From NCBI GenBank assembly GCA_001871075.1, contig MNUP01000123.1, positions 1 through 58,779 on the forward strand: DNA of 58,779 nucleotides, given 5' to 3'. The position numbers and the translations under genes were made by a program. Source of the DNA: Candidatus Desantisbacteria bacterium CG1_02_49_89 (GTDB taxonomy: Bacteria; Desantisbacteria; UBA1551). Shown in pieces: positions 25,280-34,242 of the stretch. The notes under the pieces are model-generated. The model was not told the DNA's origin. It did not search any database and was given only the letters and a program-made list of their open reading frames with translations. Numbering within the stretch: position 1 is the stretch's first letter; each line of letters starts with the position of its first letter.

Positions 25280-25840
25280 ATGAACACAAAGAACCCGCCG
25301 GAATTCAAAAAATTGAAGTCGATCGCAGAGCCATTCAAAAAAAGGCTTTATTTTGTCGGCATACTGACCAGGTATCTTAAGGGGGAAGCGGTAAAACCGG
25401 TTGTGGTCGGCGGTAACGCCGTAGAATTCTACACGTTCGGAGGTTATGCGACAGGGGATATTGACATCGTGTATCCGGAAACAGAGGCAGCGGGAAGCCT
25501 GCTTCGCGGATGGGGATTTAAAAAAGAAGGCAGGCACTGGTTTTCTGAGGATCTGGACATTATGATTGAAATACCTTCTTCCATGCTTGAGCCCGCGGAG
25601 AAAAAGAACGTCGTAAAAATTTTGGTGGAAGGGCTGGACGTTTATATAATCGGTATAGAGGATCTTATCGTGGACCGGCTGAATTCTTTTGTATGGTGGA
25701 AATACGCCAGAGACGGAGAATGGGCGGCTGAACTGATGGAAATCCACGATAAAAAGATTGACTGGAAATACCTGCGTAAGCGCAGCAGAGAAGAAGGCAC
25801 GCTCCATGCTTTGGCCAGGCTGAGGAAGAAGAAAAAATGA
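25280..25840 (+). CDS. Nucleotidyltransferase-fold protein, possible toxin-antitoxin member, 186 aa
   Basis: VVVGGNAVEFYTFGGYATGDIDIV (as VVGGNAVEFY plus GDIDIV, about residues 41-62) has the GG...DxD pattern of minimal nucleotidyltransferases, and WFSEDLDIMIEIPS may give a third acidic residue. It resembles DUF6036/AbiEii-type proteins. The C-terminus is very basic (RLRKKKK). It overlaps the following small gene by 4 nt, an arrangement common to two-gene toxin-antitoxin modules. Activity (NMP or nucleotide transfer to RNA or protein) is inferred from the fold only. Confidence 0.6.
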   Translation: MNTKNPPEFKKLKSIAEPFKKRLYFVGILTRYLKGEAVKPVVVGGNAVEFYTFGGYATGDIDIVYPETEAAGSLLRGWGFKKEGRHWFSEDLDIMIEIPSSMLEPAEKKNVVKILVEGLDVYIIGIEDLIVDRLNSFVWWKYARDGEWAAELMEIHDKKIDWKYLRKRSREEGTLHALARLRKKKK

Positions 25841-26067
25841 GAAATTACGGGGATTTTGACAGATACGCAAGGGCAAACAGAAAGAAATATGCCGAGGCAA
25901 GAGGAAGGGTGCTTGTCTTGAATATTAAAAAGGACGGCTGCAAGCCGAAAGACGCAGACGAGATGAAGATTCTGCGCATTCTTGCGTCTGCCAGAATGAA
26001 ACGCTGGCAGAGAGAAGGGAAATTTAAAATAATTGGTCCGCGCGAATACGCGTTAAAAATATTTTAA
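25837..26067 (+). CDS. Small basic partner of the nucleotidyltransferase, 76 aa
   Basis: Not recognised. A basic, mostly helical protein (RNYGDFDRYARANRKKYAEA at the start, then RILASARMKRWQREGKFKII) with no clear domain. It starts in the stop of the nucleotidyltransferase gene (ATGA) and ends 10 nt before valS. It could be the cognate antitoxin or a substrate-binding partner; this is positional inference. Confidence 0.6.
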   Translation: MRNYGDFDRYARANRKKYAEARGRVLVLNIKKDGCKPKDADEMKILRILASARMKRWQREGKFKIIGPREYALKIF

Positions 26068-26077
26068 AGAGGCAAAA

Positions 26078-28963
26078 ATGGACATGCCGCCGCAGTACAA
26101 CCCGAAGGAAACCGAAGACAGGTGGTACAAATACTGGATGGACAAGGGCTATTTCAGGGCGGACAGCAAAAGCGGAAAAGAGCCTTTCTGCATGGTGATA
26201 CCTCCGCCCAATATCACAGGTTCCCTTCACATGGGCCACGCGCTCAATAACACCCTGCAGGACATCCTCACCCGCTGGAAAAGAATGAGCGGGTTCAGCG
26301 CCCTGTGGCTTCCCGGGACCGACCACGCGGGCATTGCCACCCAGAACGTTATTGAAAGGGAGCTGAAAAAAGAAGGGCTCACCCGCCAGCAGGTTGGAAG
26401 AGAAGATTTCATTAAGCGTGTGTGGAAATGGAGGGACAGCACAGGGGGCACCATAATCAACCAGCTGAAGAAGCTGGGCTGTTCGTGCGACTGGTCCAGG
26501 ACGCGTTTTACAATGGACGAAGGCCTTTCAAAAGCCGTCCAGCAGGTTTTTATAACGCTTTATAACGAAGGACTTATTTACAGGGACACATATATCATAA
26601 ACTGGTGCCCGAGGTGCCAGACAGCGCTTTCAGACCTGGAAGCAGAGCACCAGGAAGTTGCCGGCCATTTGTATTATGTGAAATATGAACTGATTGGCAA
26701 TGATATTAGAGTCAAAGTTGCGACGCACGACGCACAGCTTGCCCGCCAATCTTGCTGGGCGGGACGTACGACGCACGACTGTATCACAGTGGCAACCACC
26801 CGGCCCGAAACCATCTTCGGGGACGTGGCGATCGCGGTGAACCCGAAAGACAAGCGGTATAAGAATTTTATAGGCAAAAAGGTGCGCGTGCCTGAGCTGT
26901 GCGGCGGGAGAGAGATACCTGTTATTGCGGATGATTATGTTGACATCAAGTTCGGGACCGGCTGCCTTAAAATAACGCCGGCGCATGATCCCGCGGATTT
27001 CGAGATAGGCCGCAGGCATAAGCTCGAGGCGATAAACGTCATATCCGCTGACGGAAAAATGAACGGGGAAGCGGGGAAATACGCGGGGCTTGACAGGTTC
27101 GAGTGCCGCAAGGCCCTTGTCGAGGATCTGAAGAACCAGGGACGCCTGGAGAAGACCGAGGACTACAAATACACGATGGGTTCCTGCTACCGCTGCCACA
27201 CATATGTTGAACCCTACCTTTCAAAACAGTGGTTTGTGCGGATGAAGGAACTGGCGAAACCCGCTATAAAGGCGGTTAAGGACGGCAAGGTAAGATTCGT
27301 GCCGAAGAGCTGGGGAAAGACCTATTATCTGTGGATGGACAATATCAGGGACTGGTGCATTTCAAGGCAGATATGGTGGGGGCACAGGATACCTGTCTGG
27401 TACTGTAAAAATGAAAAATGCCCTCCGGTTGTTTCCACCTCACGGCCGGCAAAGTGCCCGGAATGCGGCGGCGCGGAATTTTCGCAGGACGAAGACGTGC
27501 TGGACACCTGGTTCAGCTCAGCGCTCTGGCCTTTTTCAACCCTGGGCTGGCCCGATAAAACCGATGACCTCAGATTTTTCTACCCGACAACGGTCCTCTC
27601 AACGGCTTTTGACATAATTTTCTTCTGGGTCGCGAGGATGATCATAATGGGGATGCATTTCATGAAAGACGTTCCTTTCAGGACCGTTTACATACACGCG
27701 CTCGTGCGCGACCCCGAAGGCCAGAAGATGAGCAAGTCCAGGGGGAATGTCGTGGACCCGCTGGGGATCATGGATGTTTACGGCACGGACGCGCTAAGGT
27801 TCACGATGTCATCCCTGGCAGTGAAGGGAAGGGACATATACCTTTCAGAGGAGCGCATACAGGGGTACAGGAATTTCATGAACAAGATATGGAACGCCAG
27901 CAGGTTTATACTCATGAACCTTGCTAATAGCTCAATAGCTCAATTGTCCAATAGCTCAATTGTAAAGGAATTATCTTCTAATTCGACGCACGACCCGCTA
28001 GGGCGACGCACGACGCACGACGAATTGACGGTGGCTGACAGGTGGATCATGTCGCGCCTGAACCAGGTCACAAAAGAAGTAACAGGCCATCTTGAAAAGT
28101 ATGATTTTGACAAGGCAAGCCTCGCGCTATACGATTTCTTCTGGCACGAGTTCTGCGACTGGTACCTTGAAATTGCCAAACTACAACTATCAGTGACCAG
28201 TGGTCAGTGGCCAGCAGACAGCAAGCTGCAGACAGCAGACAATGAAAAGACTGCTCACTACTCACTACTCACCACTCAACACTGTCTTTTCCGGACCCTG
28301 GAGCAGAGCTTGCGTTTAATGCATCCGTTCGTGCCGTTTATTACAGAGGAAATATGGCAAACCTTAAAGACAGTGGACAGTGGACAGTGGTCAGTGGACA
28401 GTGAAAGCAATAATTCGATGCACGAGAGTATCATGGTGAGCAAATGGCCGGAATACAATAAGAAGGAAACTGACGCAAAGGCAACAGCCCAGATGGAACT
28501 GGTAAAAGCGATAGTGTTCGCGGTCAGGAATATCCGTTCAGAGCTGAACATACACCCCGGGGCAAAAATAAAAGCGATTTTTAGTTACACTGCCAAAAAG
28601 CCGCTTAAGGCAATTGATATCCTGAACTCGAACGCAGCATACATTAAATGGCTGGCAGGCATAGAAGAGATGAGTGTTGGGGAAGACCTTACGAAACCCA
28701 GGCCCGCGGCTGTGGCTGTGGTTAAAGGGATCGAGATCTACATACCGCTTGAAGGGCTGATCGACATCCAGAAGGAAACTGACAGGATAAAGAAGGAGAT
28801 CGAAAAAGCCGGCAATGACCTGAAGGGCCTAAAGGCAAGGCTCAGGAACAAGGAATTCCTCAAGAAGGCGCCTGAAGAAGTTGTGACTAAAGAGAAAGAC
28901 AGGAAAATAGAAACAGAAGCGAGGCTGGGCAAGCTGAAGGAAAATCTCAAAATGCTGGCTTGA
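26078..28963 (+). CDS. valS: Valyl-tRNA synthetase with four repeat-derived insertions, 961 aa
   Basis: Charges tRNA-Val. The class I signatures are intact: PPNITGSLHMGHA (HIGH) near residue 37-49 and QKMSKSRGN (KMSKS) near 549-557. The editing-domain TTRPETIFGD and C-terminal coiled coil (IQKETDRIKKEIEKAG) are present. Four in-frame blocks have the sequence of this genome's intergenic repeats: residues ~210-235 (ACGCACG words around a 30-bp palindrome at 26736-26765), ~617-647 (AATAGCTC and ACGCACG words), ~701-737 (CAGTGGTCAGTGG, CTCACTACT words) and ~763-784 (CAGTGGA words). The enzyme is presumably essential, so these are likely tolerated surface loops. Confidence 0.96.
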   Translation: MDMPPQYNPKETEDRWYKYWMDKGYFRADSKSGKEPFCMVIPPPNITGSLHMGHALNNTLQDILTRWKRMSGFSALWLPGTDHAGIATQNVIERELKKEGLTRQQVGREDFIKRVWKWRDSTGGTIINQLKKLGCSCDWSRTRFTMDEGLSKAVQQVFITLYNEGLIYRDTYIINWCPRCQTALSDLEAEHQEVAGHLYYVKYELIGNDIRVKVATHDAQLARQSCWAGRTTHDCITVATTRPETIFGDVAIAVNPKDKRYKNFIGKKVRVPELCGGREIPVIADDYVDIKFGTGCLKITPAHDPADFEIGRRHKLEAINVISADGKMNGEAGKYAGLDRFECRKALVEDLKNQGRLEKTEDYKYTMGSCYRCHTYVEPYLSKQWFVRMKELAKPAIKAVKDGKVRFVPKSWGKTYYLWMDNIRDWCISRQIWWGHRIPVWYCKNEKCPPVVSTSRPAKCPECGGAEFSQDEDVLDTWFSSALWPFSTLGWPDKTDDLRFFYPTTVLSTAFDIIFFWVARMIIMGMHFMKDVPFRTVYIHALVRDPEGQKMSKSRGNVVDPLGIMDVYGTDALRFTMSSLAVKGRDIYLSEERIQGYRNFMNKIWNASRFILMNLANSSIAQLSNSSIVKELSSNSTHDPLGRRTTHDELTVADRWIMSRLNQVTKEVTGHLEKYDFDKASLALYDFFWHEFCDWYLEIAKLQLSVTSGQWPADSKLQTADNEKTAHYSLLTTQHCLFRTLEQSLRLMHPFVPFITEEIWQTLKTVDSGQWSVDSESNNSMHESIMVSKWPEYNKKETDAKATAQMELVKAIVFAVRNIRSELNIHPGAKIKAIFSYTAKKPLKAIDILNSNAAYIKWLAGIEEMSVGEDLTKPRPAAVAVVKGIEIYIPLEGLIDIQKETDRIKKEIEKAGNDLKGLKARLRNKEFLKKAPEEVVTKEKDRKIETEARLGKLKENLKMLA

Positions 28964-29032
28964 TAATTCTGTTAAATCCCCCTCATTCCCCCTTTACAAA
29001 GGGGGATGGAAGGGGGATTTCGCAAACACAAA

Positions 29033-29887
29033 ATGTATATTATAAAGAGAAGGTTTTTATTTTGGGCAGCGTGTTTTATATTTACCGGCTTATCCATCGC
29101 AGGAGCGGATGCTTACTATGAGAACCTGACCGGGAAAAAATTCAAGACAACAGGGGAAGTAAGGGGAGTGATGAGCGAGGACGGCATGATTTCCGTCATG
29201 ATGGAAAGGGAAGACGGGGAATGCATTGTCGTGTACTGGGATAACAGCACCTACAATTCGCTCAAGAGCGTGCTGTCCAGCGGTAACCGGGTATCGGCGG
29301 TGGTAAAGGTGGTTGATGGCGGCAGCATAATCGGGGTTTCCGCGGAAAGGTTGGCAAGGATCATAGACACGAAAAAAACCTCGACCTTGCTGGATAAAAA
29401 CAGGAAGCTGAGCTCGTCGGACCTGCAGGCGATAAACGTTTACGAGAAAACAATAAAATATTTCAATCCCAAACTTACCAGCGCCGAAGTACGGAAGATC
29501 TCTTCAAGCATCCTGACTTACAGCAGGCTGCACAACGTAGACCCAAGGCTTGTTGTAGCGGTTATAGCGGTGGAATCGGATTTCAAAATTGACGCCCGCT
29601 CTGTCAAGGGTGCCGTGGGCCTGGGCCAGCTTATGCCCCAGACCGCGAAGAGCCTGAAGGTTAACCCGCATATTATAGAAGAAAATATCCGCGGAACCAC
29701 GTCCTACCTGCGTTTCTGCATGGAGCAGTGGAAGAAATATCCTTACCTCACCGTCCCTCTCGCGCTCGCTGCCTACAACGCAGGGCCTGCGGCAGTCGCC
29801 AAGCACGGCGGGATCCCGCCCTATTACGAAACCCAGAACTACGTCATAAGGGTCATGGACCTCTACGCGAAACTCTGTAGCAAATAA
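29033..29887 (+). CDS. Secreted lytic transglycosylase (SLT family), 284 aa
   Basis: Starts MYIIKRRFLFWAACFIFTGL, a signal peptide with a basic head and an AGADAY cleavage-like site. The C-terminal half is an SLT domain: VVAVIAVESDFKIDARSVKG with the catalytic glutamate (ES), GAVGLGQLMPQTAKSL, then ALAAYNAGPAAVAKHGG. It cleaves peptidoglycan glycan strands in the periplasm. ATG 29033 is preferred to an ATG at 29006, which would put charged residues before the signal peptide and lies in a GGGGGATGGAAGGGGGATTT repeat. Confidence 0.9.
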   Translation: MYIIKRRFLFWAACFIFTGLSIAGADAYYENLTGKKFKTTGEVRGVMSEDGMISVMMEREDGECIVVYWDNSTYNSLKSVLSSGNRVSAVVKVVDGGSIIGVSAERLARIIDTKKTSTLLDKNRKLSSSDLQAINVYEKTIKYFNPKLTSAEVRKISSSILTYSRLHNVDPRLVVAVIAVESDFKIDARSVKGAVGLGQLMPQTAKSLKVNPHIIEENIRGTTSYLRFCMEQWKKYPYLTVPLALAAYNAGPAAVAKHGGIPPYYETQNYVIRVMDLYAKLCSK

Positions 29888-29986
29888 AGATTACAGCGAT
29901 AACTGAACGATTACAGCGATAAAAAATTTAAAGTATTTATCGATGCCATCGATCTTTTAATCGCTGCAATCATTCCAAAGGAAAAA
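29888..29986. repeat. GATTACAGCGATAA words
   Basis: GATTACAGCGATAA occurs twice (about 29889 and 29910), then ATCGATGCCATCGAT and a partly inverted ATCGCTGCAATC before uvrB. No gene. Confidence 0.65.
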
Positions 29987-32008
29987 ATGAAATTCAAATT
30001 AGCTGCGCCATTCAAGCCGGCAGGCGGCCAGCCGGACGCGGTTGAAAAGCTCGTGAAGGGCATCAGCTCCGGCATGAGGTTCCAGACCCTGCTGGGCGTC
30101 ACGGGTTCGGGCAAGACATACACTCTCGCGAACGTCATAGAAAAGATACAGAAGCCGGTGCTGGTGATGTCCCACAACAAGACCCTGGCCGCTCAGCTCT
30201 ACAGCGAGTTCTCGTCCTTCTTCCCGGAAAACGCGGTCCGGTATTTCGTTTCCTTCTATGATTACTACCAGCCTGAAGCATACCTTCCCGGTACCGATAC
30301 CTACATTGAAAAAGACGCGGACCTGAACGAGGAAATAGACCGCCTGAGGCTGCTGGCGACCGAATCCCTGATGGAGAGGGATGATGTGATAATCGTCGCA
30401 AGCGTTTCCTGCATCTACAGCCTCGGCTCGCCTTTTGATTACCGCCAGCTCCACATAAAGCTTAAAAAAGGGATGTTCATCTCGAGGGACACGATAGCCA
30501 GGAGGCTGGTGGACATCCAGTACCAGCGCAACGAGATAGATTTCCGCAGGGGAAAATTCAGGATGCGCGGGGATACCATTGAAATTTTTCCCGCTTACAC
30601 AGAAGAGCCTTTGCGCGTGGAGCTTTTCGGCGACGAGATCAAAAGGATATCGGTGATACACCCGGTAAGCGCTGAGATCCTGGAAGAAAGGGAAGAAGCA
30701 TCCGTATACCCGGCAAAGCACTTCGTGACCACCCGCCCCCAGCTGCAGAGCGCGCTGGGTAACATAAGGAATGAACTGAAAGAAAGGCTTGGGGAGCTGA
30801 GAAGCGAAAACAGGCTGGTCGAGGCCCAGCGCCTGGAGCAGAGGGCGAACTACGACCTTGAAATGCTGGAGGAAATAGGGCACTGCTCAGGCATAGAAAA
30901 TTATTCGGCGCACCTTTCAGGCAGGAAACCGGGAGAACGGCCTTTCTGCCTTATCGACTATTACTGCAAGGAAGGCCTTCCGGCCCAGTTCCTTACGATC
31001 ATCGACGAATCGCACGTCTCGATCCCGCAGATCGGCGGGATGTATGAGGGGGACAGGTCCAGGAAGGAGACACTTGTTGAATACGGGTTCAGGCTACCGT
31101 CATGCCTGGACAACCGCCCTTTAAAGTGGAAGGAATTCGAGGACCTGATAGGCCAGACAGTGTTCGTTTCGGCAACGCCGGGCCAGTACGAGCTCAAGAA
31201 CAGCAAACAGGTTGTGGAGCTGGTGATCCGCCCGACATTCCTGGTAGACCCTCCGGTCTCGGTCAGGCCGGTAAAGAACCAGGTTGACGACCTGATAGCG
31301 GAGATCAGAAAAAGGGTGGAGAAAAAACAGAGGGTGCTTGTAACCACGCTCACAAAGAAGATGGCAGAGGACCTTACGGATTATCTCAGGGACCTGGACA
31401 TTAAAGTGAAATATCTGCACTCGGAAGTCGAGACACTGGACAGGATAGAGATCCTGAGGGACCTGCGCCTGGGCAAGTTCGACTGCCTTATCGGAATAAA
31501 TCTTCTGCGGGAAGGCCTGGACCTTCCGGAGGTCGCCTGCGTCGCCATACTGGACGCTGACAAGGAAGGATTTTTGCACAGCATTAATTCCCTGATACAG
31601 ATAAGCGGCCGCACGGCGCGCAACATCGACGGCGAAGTGATAATGTACGCGGACAGGATGACGTCCGGCATCAGGGGCGCGGTCAGCGAGATGGAAAGGC
31701 GCAGGAAAGTCCAGCTGGAATACAACAGGGAGCACGGCATCACCCCCAGGTCCATCTACAAGACGCAGGAAGAAATACTTGAGGCGACTAAAATAGCGTC
31801 GTTCGTAAGGGAAAAGGACGCGGTTGAGCTGGGCCTGGGCGGCAAGACCGGCCTTATCAAGAAAGGCGAGATATTAAGGTTCCTTTATAAAGAGATGGGA
31901 CGCCACGCCGCAAAACTCGAATTTGAAAAAGCCGCGAAGGTAAGGGACGAGATCAGGAAGATTTCCGGGGATACGCCCAACCCGGTCTATTTCAAGCTAA
32001 AAAAATAG
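29987..32008 (+). CDS. uvrB: Excinuclease ABC subunit B, 673 aa
   Basis: Damage-recognition helicase of nucleotide-excision repair. Full length and canonical: Walker A LLGVTGSGKTYTLANV near the start, the YYDYYQPEAY-type beta-hairpin (FVSFYDYYQPEAYLPGTDTY), the DESHVS Walker B, VFVSATPG, the GLDLPEVACVAILDADKEGF and QISGRTARN helicase motifs, and a C-terminal UVR domain (LEFEKAAKVRDEIRKI). Starts at ATG with AAAGGAAAAA upstream. No repeat insertion was seen, in contrast to valS. Confidence 0.97.
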   Translation: MKFKLAAPFKPAGGQPDAVEKLVKGISSGMRFQTLLGVTGSGKTYTLANVIEKIQKPVLVMSHNKTLAAQLYSEFSSFFPENAVRYFVSFYDYYQPEAYLPGTDTYIEKDADLNEEIDRLRLLATESLMERDDVIIVASVSCIYSLGSPFDYRQLHIKLKKGMFISRDTIARRLVDIQYQRNEIDFRRGKFRMRGDTIEIFPAYTEEPLRVELFGDEIKRISVIHPVSAEILEEREEASVYPAKHFVTTRPQLQSALGNIRNELKERLGELRSENRLVEAQRLEQRANYDLEMLEEIGHCSGIENYSAHLSGRKPGERPFCLIDYYCKEGLPAQFLTIIDESHVSIPQIGGMYEGDRSRKETLVEYGFRLPSCLDNRPLKWKEFEDLIGQTVFVSATPGQYELKNSKQVVELVIRPTFLVDPPVSVRPVKNQVDDLIAEIRKRVEKKQRVLVTTLTKKMAEDLTDYLRDLDIKVKYLHSEVETLDRIEILRDLRLGKFDCLIGINLLREGLDLPEVACVAILDADKEGFLHSINSLIQISGRTARNIDGEVIMYADRMTSGIRGAVSEMERRRKVQLEYNREHGITPRSIYKTQEEILEATKIASFVREKDAVELGLGGKTGLIKKGEILRFLYKEMGRHAAKLEFEKAAKVRDEIRKISGDTPNPVYFKLKK

Positions 32009-32058
32009 GGGTCAGACTTTCAATTTTTTCAAATTTACCATCCATAATTACGACCATT

Positions 32059-32100
32059 TTGACTTTTCCATTAATTTATGCTATAATATTAATTCAAGGA
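32059..32100 (+). promoter_or_regulatory. Promoter of the PIN-domain module
   Basis: TTGACT at 32059-32064, 17-nt spacer, TATAAT at 32082-32087, then AAGGA at 32096-32100 before ATG 32105. Confidence 0.75.
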
Positions 32101-32104
32101 TTTA

Positions 32105-32344
32105 ATGAAGAAAGAATTCAGAAACAAGAAATTGGGGATTTATCAGAATGGCAGTTCTTTGCCGCGCTGCTACTGGAGAAAGTGCGGAAGGAAGAAAGCA
32201 CCTTCTGTATTGATAAAGTGCGGGGACTGTGATGAAAAAGTAGAGATTTATTATGATAAATATGGAATTGAAATTAATGGCATAAATGCTTCCGTAGAAT
32301 GGTGGAAAGGATTTTTTGATTATATTTTCAATAAATCGCAGTGA
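32105..32344 (+). CDS. Hypothetical cysteine-containing protein, 79 aa
   Basis: Not recognised. Basic N-terminus, cysteines in RCYWRKCG and LIKCGDCDEKVEIYYDKYGI (a CxxC knuckle followed by a small beta hairpin, zinc-ribbon-like), then NGINASVEWWKGFFDYIF. It has its own promoter and ribosome site and sits 7 nt before the PIN gene, so it is probably the first gene of the toxin-antitoxin operon. AT-rich like the next two genes. Confidence 0.65.
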   Translation: MKKEFRNKKLGIYQNGSSLPRCYWRKCGRKKAPSVLIKCGDCDEKVEIYYDKYGIEINGINASVEWWKGFFDYIFNKSQ

Positions 32345-32351
32345 GGACTAA

Positions 32352-32804
32352 TTGAAAATTTACCTTGATGTCTGCTGCCTGAACAGACCCTTTGATGAAC
32401 CTGCTTCTGATAGGATTCGTCTTGAAGCAGAAGCAGTTCTATCAATTCTTAACCGTGGAGAATCAGGAAAATTAATTTTATTAGGGAGCGAACTGATAGA
32501 TTTCGAGATTTCTAAAATTCCTGACCAGGAAAGAAAACAAAAAGTTGTTATTTTGTCTTCCATTCTGCAATCTAACATTCTTGTTAATGAAGACATAGAG
32601 AAACGTGCATCTGAACTTGGGAATCTTGGATTTAAGCCTTTTGATGCTTTGCATATTGCCTGTGCTGAGGATGGTAAAGCCGACTTTCTACTGACTACAG
32701 ACGATGAATTGTTATATAAGGCCTTACAAAATATTAAAAGACTTAAGGTAAAGATAGCAAATCCTGTTGAATTTGTAATGGAGGTGATAAAAAATGAAAG
32801 TTGA
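32352..32804 (+). CDS. PIN-domain nuclease (VapC-like), 150 aa
   Basis: Starts at TTG with GAGGA upstream. PIN signature: [14 protein letters not shown], then [13 protein letters not shown], then [23 protein letters not shown], with the expected four acidic positions. Probably an RNA-cleaving toxin. Its end overlaps the following 66-aa gene, which is likely the antitoxin, so this is a toxin-first module. Confidence 0.82.
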   Translation: MKIYLDVCCLNRPFDEPASDRIRLEAEAVLSILNRGESGKLILLGSELIDFEISKIPDQERKQKVVILSSILQSNILVNEDIEKRASELGNLGFKPFDALHIACAEDGKADFLLTTDDELLYKALQNIKRLKVKIANPVEFVMEVIKNES

Positions 32805-32994
32805 AACTATGAGCCCTGAGAGCATAAGAAAAAAGGGACTTGAAGCCTTGGTAAAGGTTTTGGGACCTGTAGGGATGGTTCGTTTTCTTCAACATTTTGA
32901 AGTTGGCATAGGAAACTATACCAGAGATAAAAAATATTGGTTGAAAGGAATAGATATTCAAGAGATTATAAAGGGACTAAAGAGAAAAGAATAG
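32794..32994 (+). CDS. Small antitoxin-like partner of the PIN protein, 66 aa
   Basis: A short protein, [20 protein letters not shown] then [20 protein letters not shown]. Small proteins of this pattern commonly sit next to PIN genes in bacteria; I recall the type but no family name. Not an RHH, AbrB or Phd/YefM fold that I can see. It overlaps the PIN gene by 11 nt. Confidence 0.65.
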   Translation: MKVETMSPESIRKKGLEALVKVLGPVGMVRFLQHFEVGIGNYTRDKKYWLKGIDIQEIIKGLKRKE

Positions 32995-33047
32995 AAGCGG
33001 TGGCCAATCCTTAGATTATAAAAAACAGTTCATAAGGAGAAAGGAAA

Positions 33048-34196
33048 ATAGAAAATAAGGCCCTTTTGGTTATATTCGCGGTTGGGTTGGTGTTTGCATC
33101 CTTCATATGGAGCAAGGCATCTGCTATTGGCGCAGAAACAAAAGCGGTACTTGCAGGAATTCAGAAAATGAAAATACCCGAGGAATTTCGTTCCAAATAT
33201 GGTGGACAGGAAAGTTGGCTGGGGAATAAACTTGCGGAATTGAGAGGAGAAAAGCAAGCTGGTGGCGGAACCCTGAAATTCCGTGCCTAAATAGTCCTGG
33301 CGCATCCCGCTTTTATCTCCGGGGTGCCCCTGGACGTTCTCTTTAAGATGGTTGACGCATTTAAAGAATTGGGAGTTGATGGCGTGGATATTAACCCGGG
33401 TTTTGAACCGTGGCTTCATCCGGAATTGAACAAGGAAGACCTGAACAAATACGATGCATTGATCGAATATATCAAGAAAAATGATCTTGAGGTATGGCTA
33501 GCTTATCACTGCGGAGTTGACCCAGAAGCGATAAAGGATTGGGACTGGGAAAAATATAAAAAAGTTGAACTTGCCACCCTGAAAACCTGGGTAGAGCGTT
33601 ACCATCCCGCGGGGATCAATGTTGTACACGAAATAACTACAATGGAAAGCCGGTGGCGTAAAAGTGTCAGCATTGAAGAGTGGGCCCGGCTGGTGGAAGA
33701 GGGATGCAGGCTGATAAAAAACCTTGATCCCGGAATATTGACCGGAGCCGGGGGATTGCCGTATGAAAAAGAGATGGAGTGTTTGCGAAAATATCTGAAC
33801 GTGAAGGAATTAGATTTTGTACGTCTGAATATATATGACCAGTGGTTCCACACGTTCAATAATTACGAAACTATGATTAAATGGGCAAAGAACGCGGGCA
33901 AGAAAGTGTATATTGGAGAGGCCTGGAGAAACGCGGCCTTCCCTGAGCCCGGGAATGTTTTTCCGTTGTTCTGGGAGCCCCTTGATATCAAGTTCCTTGA
34001 AGCTGTCACATTATACGCAGGAACAAGAGAAATAGAAGCGGTCTGTTTCTGGTGGACAAATTTATTTTTTAAATACCAGGATCCGGACCAGCCAACGAAG
34101 GAATATTTTAAAGCAGTATATCAGGCAATTCATGACGGCAAGCGCACGTCTGTTTATCGGGCCCTTGGAGAAATTATCAAAGCAGAACGCAGGTAA
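33048..34196 (+). pseudogene. TIM-barrel glycosidase-like gene with lost start and internal stop
   Basis: AAGGAGA (33034-33040) lies at a good distance before 33048, where ATA stands in place of ATG. The frame continues ENKALLVIFAVGLVFASFIW (a clear signal peptide), then runs to a TAA at 33288-33290. The same frame continues IVLAHPAFISGVPLDVLFKM and then a secreted glycoside-hydrolase-like barrel to 34196 (VDGVDINPGFEPWLHPEL, LAYHCGVDPEAIKDWDW, INVVHEITTMESRW, VYIGEAWRNA, AVCFWWTN). One A-to-T change (AAA to TAA) would explain the stop. Both lesions could be real or assembly errors. Translation could still start at TTG 33066 or GTG 33324. Family not named; GH5/GH39-like by shape. Confidence 0.7.
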
Positions 34197-34242
34197 TGAG
34201 TAGCTCAGATCCTAATGGTGCAGATCAAAAAGGAAGCCGCAA

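Noticed and set aside
26024..26077. T-box riboswitch before valS
   Set aside because: The gap is only 10 nt after the previous gene; no leader is present. The serS leader is a repeat hairpin without T-box motifs.
33288..33290. TAA in the glycosidase as recoded sense codon
   Set aside because: TAA ends many intact genes in the window; UGA and UAG also act as stops. A point mutation or base error is simpler.
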